Shown in pieces: positions 15,907 through 22,322 of a stretch of 22,322 nt of DNA. Position 1 is the stretch's first letter; every line of letters begins with the position of its first letter. Under the pieces are notes generated by a model. The model searched no databases. It saw only the letters and a program-made list of their open reading frames with translations, and was not told the DNA's origin. Location: positions 1-22,322 of the forward strand of contig DASYSL010000044.1 in NCBI GenBank assembly GCA_036003365.1, given 5' to 3'. Made by a program: the position numbers and the translations under genes. The stretch is from DASYSL01 sp036003365. Its GTDB lineage: Bacteria; Eisenbacteria; RBG-16-71-46; DASYSL01.

Positions 15907-15930
15907 GGATCTTTCAAACCGGCCGCCGGC
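15907..15930. repeat. Inverted repeat ahead of the signalling operon
   Basis: CGGCCGG and CCGGCCG, 7 bp each, are separated by ATCTTTCAAA in the gap before the histidine kinase gene. It could be a terminator remnant for the exported-protein gene or an operator; no T-run follows. Confidence 0.35.
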
Positions 15931-16075
15931 TCCTGCGAAGGGGTCGGGGGCCGGTGTATTGTGAGGGCGTCCCGGGCAGCACTCCCGCTCACCCGGCGAC
16001 GCTTTTGGCACTTCCGGCGCTTCTCGCGTTTCGATGGCTTGTCGCGCCTCCGTGGTGTCCCCGAGGTTCCCCGCC

Positions 16076-17791
16076 ATGAGCTTGCATGGCCCCGTGCCGG
16101 CCAGCCTGCGCCGCACCAAGATGCGACGGCGTTATTTCCTGCCGCTCTTGATCGCACTGTTGGGAATCTTCGCAACCTCGACGGCTTGGATCCGCGCCCG
16201 TGACGACCGTGTTCGCCAGATGCGGGCGACCTTCGAAGTGGTGGCCGAAACCAATCGCCTGGCCATCTCGCGCCGCATTCAGATCTATTTCAACGCCGTC
16301 AACAACTTGGCCCGCTACTGGCAGCTCTACGGCTTGCAAAGTCCCGACGCCTGGCGCTTCAACACCGGCATGCTCATTCAGAGCTTCACGGCTATCGACC
16401 GCGTCGCCTGGGTGGACCGTGAAGGAAACGCGCCGCGCTATCTCGCCCAGGACTCGACCGAGACCATCGACCCCGCGTTTCTCCAGAGCGCCGTTCAGCA
16501 CCTGCGAAGCCCGGGCGCGCCGAGCGTGGTCGAGCTGGCCGATGGCGGCGAGCTTCGCCTCTTCTTCCAGGTGCGCACCCCCGAGGATTCGGTGGGCGTG
16601 CTGGTGGCCGACATGAACCCGGCCGCGGTGGTCGCCGGGCGCATCCCGACCGACACACCCCTGCTCGCCGCCACCGTGACGACCTCGGATGGCCGCCCCA
16701 TCTACCAGCTCGGAACGCCGGCGGCCGGCATGCCGACCTCGATCGGCATGAAGAGCGTGATTCCGCTGCCCACCGGAAGCGAGTGGACGATCCGCTATCT
16801 GCCCACCACCAACTACTGGAATGCCATGCGCTCGCCATGGCCCAACTACTTCCTCATCACCGGGCTCATGCTCTCGCTGGCGCTCGGCGCGCTCGCCTTC
16901 CAGTTCATGCGTCTGCGCGAGTATTCGGCCGTCCTGGCCGAGGCCAACAGCGCGCTCGACGTGCAGGTGCGCGAGCTGCAGGCGCGCGACATCGAGCTCT
17001 CGCGCATCAATCAGGAGCTCGAGACGCGCGTGGCGCGGCGAACCTACGAGCTCGAGGACACGCTGCGCGATCTCGAGACTTTCAGCCACTCGGTGTCGCA
17101 CGACCTGCGCTCGCCCATCGGCGCCGTGCTCAACCTGGTCGCCATCCTCGAAGAGGACTACGCTGGCCACATCGACGACGAGGGCATGAAGCTCCTGGGC
17201 CGCATCCGCAACAGCGCCCACTCGGCGGTGCGTCTCCTGAATGAGCTGGTTCAACTCACCTGGGCGGGCTCGGGCTCCGAAGAGCGCAAGCCCATCGAGA
17301 TGACCTCGGTGGCGCGCGCCGCCTTCACCGACGCGGTGACCAGCGACACCGACGGCGCCAAGGTCCAGTTCGAGACCAGCGAGCTGCCGCGTGCCTTCGG
17401 CGATCCGGCGCTCATCGAGCGCGTGTTCACCAACCTGTTCTCCAACGCGCTCAAGTACACGCGCGGGCAGGAAAACCGGAGCATCGCCGTCCACGGGCAG
17501 GAAGGCGACGGCGAGAACACCTACGTGGTCATCGACAACGGCATCGGTTTCGATCCGGCGCAGGCGAGCCGGCTGTTCGAGCCTTTCCGCCGCCTGCACT
17601 CGGGCGGACAATACGAGGGCACGGGCCTCGGCCTCGCCATCGCGGCCAAGATCGTGCGCCGCCACGGCGGCCGCATGTGGGCGGAGAGCGACGGCGCGAG
17701 CGGCGCCCGCTTCTCGTTCACCCTGCCGGCGGAGCGCAACGGGAACCAGCCGTCCGGCAGGGCGGCGGTCCAAGAAGAGAGTCTGTCATGA
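16076..17791 (+). CDS. Membrane-bound sensor histidine kinase
   Basis: This 571-residue protein starts with a membrane helix at about 20-38 (YFLPLLIALLGIFATSTAW), then an extracytoplasmic sensor region (about 40-255) of unrecognised type, possibly Cache-like. A second helix at about 257-278 follows, then a coiled-coil linker (285-335, AEANSALDVQVRELQARDIE). The HisKA domain has phospho-acceptor His342 (FSHSVSHDLRSPIGAV). The HATPase domain has the N box (FTNLFSNALKYTRG, 451-464), DNGIGFD (487-493) and GTGLGLAIA (515-523). The kinase half resembles phytochrome-like (Cph1) kinases, which pair with Rcp1-type receivers, and one follows. The ATG at 16076 has GAGG 9 nt upstream; alternatives at 16034 and 16121 lack this. 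It ends in an ATGA overlap with the next gene, so kinase and receiver are coupled. Confidence 0.9.
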   Translation: MSLHGPVPASLRRTKMRRRYFLPLLIALLGIFATSTAWIRARDDRVRQMRATFEVVAETNRLAISRRIQIYFNAVNNLARYWQLYGLQSPDAWRFNTGMLIQSFTAIDRVAWVDREGNAPRYLAQDSTETIDPAFLQSAVQHLRSPGAPSVVELADGGELRLFFQVRTPEDSVGVLVADMNPAAVVAGRIPTDTPLLAATVTTSDGRPIYQLGTPAAGMPTSIGMKSVIPLPTGSEWTIRYLPTTNYWNAMRSPWPNYFLITGLMLSLALGALAFQFMRLREYSAVLAEANSALDVQVRELQARDIELSRINQELETRVARRTYELEDTLRDLETFSHSVSHDLRSPIGAVLNLVAILEEDYAGHIDDEGMKLLGRIRNSAHSAVRLLNELVQLTWAGSGSEERKPIEMTSVARAAFTDAVTSDTDGAKVQFETSELPRAFGDPALIERVFTNLFSNALKYTRGQENRSIAVHGQEGDGENTYVVIDNGIGFDPAQASRLFEPFRRLHSGGQYEGTGLGLAIAAKIVRRHGGRMWAESDGASGARFSFTLPAERNGNQPSGRAAVQEESLS

Positions 17792-18231
17792 ACGAAGCGC
17801 CGCGCGTCCTGCTCGTCGACGACGACGAGAACTATCTCCTGGTGGCCCAGCGCGCCTTGCGTCGCGCCGGCGTTCCGGCCGCCATCGAGACCGCGCGGGA
17901 CGGCGCGGAGCTGTTCCATCATCTGGGGTTGAACGGCGACGACGATCGGCCGACGCTCGACAACCTGGCGGTCATTCTTCTGGACTTGAACATGCCGGTG
18001 CTGGACGGCTGGGAAGTGCTGCGCCGCTTGCGGGCGGATCGGCGCACCCATCGCGTTCCCATCGTCATCATCTCGACCTCGGACCGCCCGCAAGACGTGC
18101 AGAAGAGCTACGAGCTGGGAGCCAACAGCTTCGTCGTCAAACGTTTCGAGTCGAAGGACCCGGGCGGCTATCTGGCCGAGACGGCGCGGTACTGGGTGGA
18201 GCTCAACCGCCCGCCGCACGGCGGCGAGTAG
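17788..18231 (+). CDS. Single-domain response regulator, Rcp1/CheY-like
   Basis: This 147-residue protein is one receiver domain with no output domain. The acidic pocket is Asp11/Asp12 (VLLVDDDENY), the phosphorylation site is Asp66 (ILLDLNMPVLDGWEVL), the switch Ser/Thr is at 96-97 (IISTSD) and the conserved Lys is Lys118 (FVVKRFESKD). The Lys is followed by Arg, where most receivers have Pro. The extended loop at about 48-60 (GLNGDDDRPTLDN) is typical of Rcp1-type receivers of phytochrome-like kinases. It overlaps the kinase gene by 4 nt (ATGA) and precedes the NtrC-type regulator by 17 nt. It may act as a phosphate shuttle or sink between kinase and NtrC-type protein, or signal by protein contact. 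Confidence 0.92.
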   Translation: MNEAPRVLLVDDDENYLLVAQRALRRAGVPAAIETARDGAELFHHLGLNGDDDRPTLDNLAVILLDLNMPVLDGWEVLRRLRADRRTHRVPIVIISTSDRPQDVQKSYELGANSFVVKRFESKDPGGYLAETARYWVELNRPPHGGE

Positions 18232-18248
18232 CGTTCAGGGAGGAACAC

Positions 18249-19637
<1,389 letters not shown>

Positions 19638-19951
19638 CAGTCCTCGCTGGTGGCTGCGACCGGAAGCGCCCGACGCAAACGCCCGCAACTCACTCTGAGA
19701 TCAGTCATTCCAAACGATTGCAGTGACTCTTGTAGAAACGTCCACTCTCAAGATTCCCGGAAATTTCCCGCCGTCTCCGGCGGGCGACGTAAGTCGCGCG
19801 CTGGCAACGAGCGCGACCGTGTTTTCGCGTGGCATGACCCCTGCTTTAGACCGCCGCGAACGTCTGAGCGCGCGGCTTGCTCACCCGGCTGAACACCTTG
19901 CGCCGCGCGCCCATCTCTCAACATCTCGATCACGGAAGGGAGGTAGCGATC
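19638..19951 (+). other. 314-bp gap upstream of the glycine-zipper gene
   Basis: No gene is visible. The gap holds a 10-bp palindrome GGAAATTTCC (19759-19768), a 7-bp hairpin CCCGCCG/CGGCGGG (19767-19784) without a T-run, the sigma-54-type promoter at 19830-19845 and the downstream Shine-Dalgarno. The palindrome and hairpin lie about 70-100 nt before the predicted start, a usual place for activator sites. Confidence 0.55.
19830..19845 (+). promoter_or_regulatory. Sigma-54 (-24/-12) promoter of the glycine-zipper gene
   Basis: TGGCATG-ACCC-CTGCT matches TGGCACG-N4-TTGCW at 10 of 12 positions, with GG at 19831-19832 and GC at 19843-19844, 10 nt apart. The predicted start is near 19856, 96 nt before the ATG at 19952. 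Confidence 0.7.
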
Positions 19952-20626
19952 ATGGAAAAGTCGAACCGCGTCGCTGCCGCCGTGATCGGAATTTCCGTCG
20001 CCGTCCTGCTGGGTCTGAGCGTCTATGCGCTGCAGGCCCGTCAGAACGGGAGTTTCGGAGATTCGTCCCCCACGCCGTTTTCCCAAACGGTCTTTGCGCA
20101 GCGTCTTCTCGTGCCCGAAGGCACGCAGATGTCCGTGAATTTGGGCACGACGCTTTCGACCAAGACCGCGAACGTGGGGGACCGATTTGCGGCCACGGTG
20201 ACGTCGCCGGTTCATGTTGGCGGCTCCCTGGCCATTCCCGCAGGCGCGACGGTGGAGGGTCACGTGATCCTCGCCGAGGAGCCGGGGAAGGCGAGTGGCA
20301 GGGGTCACTTGCAGCTCGAGTACGATCAGGTGTCGTTCGGCGGTCACCGCTACGATCTCGACACGCGCAGCAGGGTGTACACGAGCGCGTCGGGCACGAA
20401 GAAAGACGCCAAGCTGATCGGTGGCGGCGCGGTGGCGGGTGGGTTGCTCGGTGGGATCCTGGGTGGATCCGCGGGCAGCGCGGTGAAGGGTGCGGTGGTT
20501 GGCGGCGCGGCTGGAACGGGCGCCTCCCTGCTCACTCGCGGACCGCAGCTCACGCTCGAAGCCGGACGCCAGCTCTCGATGACCCTGGATCACGACATAC
20601 GAGTGGTGCCGCCGAGCCGGTCGTAA
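19952..20626 (+). CDS. Membrane-anchored glycine-zipper envelope protein
   Basis: This 224-residue protein has an N-terminal membrane anchor or uncleaved signal (about 8-27, AAAVIGISVAVLLGLSVYAL). An extracytoplasmic beta domain follows at about 50-145 (VPEGTQMSVNLGTTLSTKTANVGDRF, IPAGATVEGHVILAEE), then a glycine zipper at 157-195 (GGGAVAGGLLGGILGGSAGS, VVGGAAGTG) and a final segment ending LSMTLDHDIRVV. This layout recurs in exported proteins of Acidobacteriota and relatives, where the zipper may insert into or pack against membranes. The precise role is unknown. The ATG at 19952 is set by GGGAGG 8 nt upstream; the frame opens 25 codons earlier without a ribosome-binding site. It directly follows the signalling operon behind a sigma-54-type promoter, so it is the most likely local target of the regulator. 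Confidence 0.82.
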   Translation: MEKSNRVAAAVIGISVAVLLGLSVYALQARQNGSFGDSSPTPFSQTVFAQRLLVPEGTQMSVNLGTTLSTKTANVGDRFAATVTSPVHVGGSLAIPAGATVEGHVILAEEPGKASGRGHLQLEYDQVSFGGHRYDLDTRSRVYTSASGTKKDAKLIGGGAVAGGLLGGILGGSAGSAVKGAVVGGAAGTGASLLTRGPQLTLEAGRQLSMTLDHDIRVVPPSRS

Positions 20627-20662
20627 GACGGGCAGGGCGGGACAACACAAGAAAACGGTAAG

Positions 20663-20806
20663 GGCGCCGTCCAGCCTCATGGCCCACCGGGAGTGGTGAT
20701 CCCGCATCGTGCGGGTAACCCTGGGGCACCCGGTGAAAACGGAACGCGATGGGAAAAATGCGGGTGATCGCGTCCGAGCAGTCTGGGTCACGTTGCGGAC
20801 GGCGCC
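20663..20806 (+). ncRNA. Candidate structured RNA / riboswitch-like element
   Basis: Perfect 10-bp closing helix P1: GGCGCCGTCC (20663-20672) with GGACGGCGCC (20797-20806). Inside it, TGGCC (20680-20684) can pair with GGTCA (20786-20790, one G-U). P2 is CACCGGG (20685-20691) with CCCGGTG (20729-20735). P3 is CCCGCA (20701-20706) with TGCGGG (20710-20715) around TCG. P4 is GG-A-ACGCGAT (20741-20750) with ATCGCGTCC (20767-20775), one bulged A and a 16-nt loop. GGGT in the P4 loop (20762-20765) could pair with ACCC (20718-20721) next to P3, forming a pseudoknot. The element lies between two plus-strand genes, about 100 nt before the membrane-protein ATG. I do not recognise a known class. The strand is assigned from context. 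Confidence 0.55.
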
Positions 20807-20850
20807 GAATTTTGGCCTCACGGAAGAGCCGGATCTCGAGAGGGTTCCCT

Positions 20851-20872
20851 GACCGGGTCGCCTGACCCGGTC
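20851..20872. promoter_or_regulatory. 9-bp hairpin in the leader of the membrane-protein gene
   Basis: GACCGGGTC (20851-20859) and GACCCGGTC (20864-20872) form a perfect 9-bp stem with loop GCCT, 35 nt before the ATG. C-rich sequence, not T, follows, so it is not a standard terminator. It may be an operator, or the expression platform of the upstream RNA element. Confidence 0.5.
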
Positions 20873-20907
20873 CCCCTGAACGTGAAACAACTCGGGAGGT
20901 TGTCCCA

Positions 20908-21138
20908 ATGGCGCGCACAATCGGCTTTCTCTTGATCCTGGCGGGACTGGTAGCCCTCTTGTACGGGGGCTTCACTCTCGCGAACCACCCCACGACGGCT
21001 CCCGCGGCCATGCCGCATCTGGCGCTCGTCGACAACCAGCAGTGGCCGGTCTCGCCGCTCGCCGGCGCCATGGCGCTGGGCGCAGGCGTGGTCTTCTTCC
21101 TGCTCTCGATTCCGCGCGCACGCGCGCGCCACTTCTAG
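20908..21138 (+). CDS. Small two-helix membrane protein, unknown function
   Basis: This 76-residue protein has an N-terminal helix (about 4-25, TIGFLLILAGLVALLYGGFTL) and a second helix near the C-terminus (about 50-68, PLAGAMALGAGVVFFLLSI), joined by a 25-residue polar loop. The C-terminus is basic (PRARARHF), suggesting it faces the cytoplasm. The pattern IGFLLILAGLVALLYGG resembles small DUF3185-like membrane proteins found next to envelope genes, but I cannot confirm the family. GGGAGG stands 8 nt before the ATG at 20908. The Shine-Dalgarno lies in the loop of a short hairpin (ACAAC/GTTGT). A long structured leader precedes the gene and a strong terminator follows, so it looks like an independent or RNA-regulated unit. 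Confidence 0.78.
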   Translation: MARTIGFLLILAGLVALLYGGFTLANHPTTAPAAMPHLALVDNQQWPVSPLAGAMALGAGVVFFLLSIPRARARHF

Positions 21139-21238
21139 GCCGTCTTTCGACGCTCGCGGCGCCGGCAGATCGCCGGGTTTCCGAGGAGCTTGATCCGGAG
21201 CGCCTCGAGGGACGGTGACAGGCTCACCGCCGTGAACA

Positions 21239-21270
21239 AAGCCCCGCCAAGATGGCGGGGCTTCTTTTTT
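21239..21270 (+). terminator. Strong terminator between convergent genes
   Basis: AAGCCCCGCC (21239-21248) and GGCGGGGCTT (21254-21263) form a perfect 10-bp stem with loop AAGAT, followed by CTTTTTT on the plus strand. It ends the membrane-protein transcript. On the minus strand the tail TTTGTTC is weaker, so it may also serve the methyltransferase gene. Confidence 0.92.
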
Positions 21271-21325
21271 GGCTGCTTCTCTCTCGGGCTGCATGTCTTC
21301 TGGGCGCCGCGGGTGCGGGCCTTTC

Positions 21326-22084
21326 CTAGCTCTTGGTGGCGTATCCCATGTAGCTGACGCGCGGCTCGGCGGCGAGAGCCGGGCCGGCATCCGTCCACGC
21401 GATGCCCTGCACGTGGCGCACGGTGAGGCCGCGCTCCGCCAGGAAGCGCGTCAGGTCGTCGGGCGTGATGAACTTGTGGAAGTCATGGCCGCCCTTGGCC
21501 GAGTCGCCCTGGTATTCCCACTTCCAGATGATCTCGGTGAAGGCCTCGAGCGTCTGGTTGTGGGTGAGGAAGCCGAAGCCCGCGCCGGGCTTCAAGGCCC
21601 GCGCGATGCCGTCGAGTGTCTTGGCCAGGTCGTTCACGTGCTCGAGCGAGTCGACCGCGAAGGCGACGTCGAATTCGCCGGTGAACGCCAGGTCCTCGCC
21701 AAACCCGTGCCGGTACTCGATGTCGAGGCCGCTCTTGGCCGCGTGCTGGCGTGCCGCCTCCACCGTGACCCGCGAGGCATCGACGCCGGTGACGCGCGCC
21801 CCGGCCCGCGCCAGATCCTCGGCCAGGATGCCGCCGCCGCAGCCCACGTCGAGCACGCGCTTGCCTGCGAAGGGACCGAGGTGCTTCTCGAAGTACGGGA
21901 AGCGCAGGCGCTCGAGGCGCTGCAGCCCCATCTCGGGGTCGTACCAGAAATCGGGGTTCTCCCCGCTCGAGCGGTCGTATTTCTCGTGATCGGGCAGGCC
22001 GCGAAAATCCTTGGGCGCCGAGGCGCCGGAGGGGCCGGACGGATCGGACCCCTTGGCCGGGGAGTGCGCAGACGGATGGCTCAT
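21326..22084 (-). CDS. UbiG-like class I SAM-dependent methyltransferase
   Basis: This 252-residue protein has a Pro/Ser-rich N-terminal tail (1-27) and then a Rossmann-fold methyltransferase. Motif I is VLDVGCGGGILAEDL (77-91), the acidic residue after beta-2 is Asp102 (VTGVDAS), and the post-motif segment is FDVAFAVDSLEHV (138-150). The C-terminal KGGHDFHKFITPDDLTRFL and SYMGYAT segments resemble UbiG/Coq3, which O-methylates ubiquinone precursors. The opening GENPDFWYDPEMGLQRLERLRF differs from typical UbiG, so it may act on another small molecule. The ATG at 22084 is chosen because GGAGG stands 7 nt upstream; 17 extra codons further up fall inside a terminator hairpin. It follows another minus-strand gene and converges with the membrane-protein gene. 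Confidence 0.85.
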   Translation of the reverse strand: MSHPSAHSPAKGSDPSGPSGASAPKDFRGLPDHEKYDRSSGENPDFWYDPEMGLQRLERLRFPYFEKHLGPFAGKRVLDVGCGGGILAEDLARAGARVTGVDASRVTVEAARQHAAKSGLDIEYRHGFGEDLAFTGEFDVAFAVDSLEHVNDLAKTLDGIARALKPGAGFGFLTHNQTLEAFTEIIWKWEYQGDSAKGGHDFHKFITPDDLTRFLAERGLTVRHVQGIAWTDAGPALAAEPRVSYMGYATKS

Positions 22085-22106
22085 GGTTTTTTCCTCCAAA
22101 GAAACA

Positions 22107-22132
22107 GCGCCCGCCGGTAGTCCGGCGGGCGC
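22107..22132 (-). terminator. Terminator or attenuator ahead of the methyltransferase gene
   Basis: GCGCCCGCCGG (22107-22117) and CCGGCGGGCGC (22122-22132) form a perfect 11-bp stem with a 4-nt loop. On the minus strand TGTTTCTTT follows. It closes the upstream partial gene. Because it ends only 22 nt before the methyltransferase ATG, that gene would depend on read-through or be attenuated. Confidence 0.8.
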
Positions 22133-22156
22133 CACGAGAATACCTCTACGGACGAT

Positions 22157-22322
22157 CTAGTGGTACGTGGACTTGAGCTTGCCCCACGTGCCGGTCTCGG
22201 TGGCCGTCGGCTGGCAGTCGATGTCGGTCTTGCCCGCCACCTCCGCCGTGTAGCCCGCCGGATGCGCGTTCGGCGAGACGTTCCAGCCGCCGGTATCGCG
22301 CAGCGGACAGCCATGGCCGAAG
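22157..22322 (-). CDS. 3' end of an unidentified gene (partial)
   Basis: The last 54 residues of a gene that starts beyond the right edge, ending in TAG at 22157-22159. The readable part begins FGHGCPLRDTGGWNVSPNAH and ends TGTWGKLKSTYH. It has two Cys (at about positions 5 and 36 of the fragment), many Gly/Thr residues and no hydrophobic helix, which suggests an extracellular or periplasmic protein. The closing TWGKLKSTYH resembles a short C-terminal tail I associate with exported proteins of this kind of bacterium, but I cannot name a family. The frame is preferred over other minus-strand frames because it ends just before a strong terminator and has normal composition, whereas the others are arginine- and proline-rich. 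Confidence 0.6.
   Translation of the reverse strand, partial: FGHGCPLRDTGGWNVSPNAHPAGYTAEVAGKTDIDCQPTATETGTWGKLKSTYH

Noticed and set aside
15989..17773. Long minus-strand frame (594 codons) opposite the histidine kinase
   Set aside because: Shadow of a kinase gene with intact H, N and G boxes; no motifs in the antisense translation.
20726..20780. Cobalamin- or FMN-riboswitch-like words (GGTGAAAA, AGTCTGG)
   Set aside because: The order and spacing of the known core elements are absent. The helices seen do not fit either consensus, so the region is kept only as an unclassified structured RNA candidate.

Overview
This is high-GC chromosomal DNA from a Gram-negative-type, probably soil-dwelling bacterium. 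Two Ser/Thr kinases fused to PD40-propeller and TPR domains, a TadE-like pseudopilin, SYLF and glycine-zipper envelope proteins and a UbiG-like methyltransferase suggest a group such as Acidobacteriota, Candidatus Eisenbacteria, Rokubacteria or Gemmatimonadota. That placement is inference from gene content only. I see no rRNA, intact tRNA, CRISPR array, insertion sequence or prophage.

Layout. 1-6572 is read on the minus strand: a tadE-like gene at the left edge, then a likely operon of kinase-TPR, kinase-PD40 propeller and a secreted SYLF protein, ending in a strong terminator. 6685-9007 (plus) is a compact cassette: chrB, a second stand-alone ChrB-C-domain gene (ATGA overlap) and a YncE-like propeller. 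No chromate transporter is visible. 9193-10896 (plus) holds a small Ala-rich helical protein behind a sigma-54-type promoter, a possible 22-codon ORF with tandem terminators, and rsgA. 10907-13437 (minus) holds an ALDH7-family aldehyde dehydrogenase and an HNH endonuclease with visibly lower GC. 13636-15828 (plus) holds a secreted protein, a Dps-type ferritin, a gap with two 38-nt hairpin repeats, and a small exported protein that may be a beta-barrel, behind a second sigma-54-type promoter. 16076-19637 (plus) is a signalling operon: a membrane histidine kinase, an Rcp1/CheY-like single-domain receiver and an NtrC-type regulator with an intact GAFTGA motif. 19952-21138 (plus) holds a glycine-zipper envelope protein behind a third sigma-54-type promoter, then a structured, riboswitch-like leader and a two-helix membrane protein. 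21326-22322 (minus) holds a UbiG-like methyltransferase and the 3' end of an unidentified gene.

How it may work together. Three well-placed -24/-12 promoters precede small helical, envelope or secreted proteins, and the same window encodes a sigma-54 activator with its kinase. This suggests a local envelope or stress regulon (inference). Two non-coding structures stand out. One is a roughly 144-nt multi-helix RNA candidate at 20663-20806, closed by a perfect 10-bp helix. The other is a pair of hairpin repeats 90 bp apart with one compensatory base-pair change.
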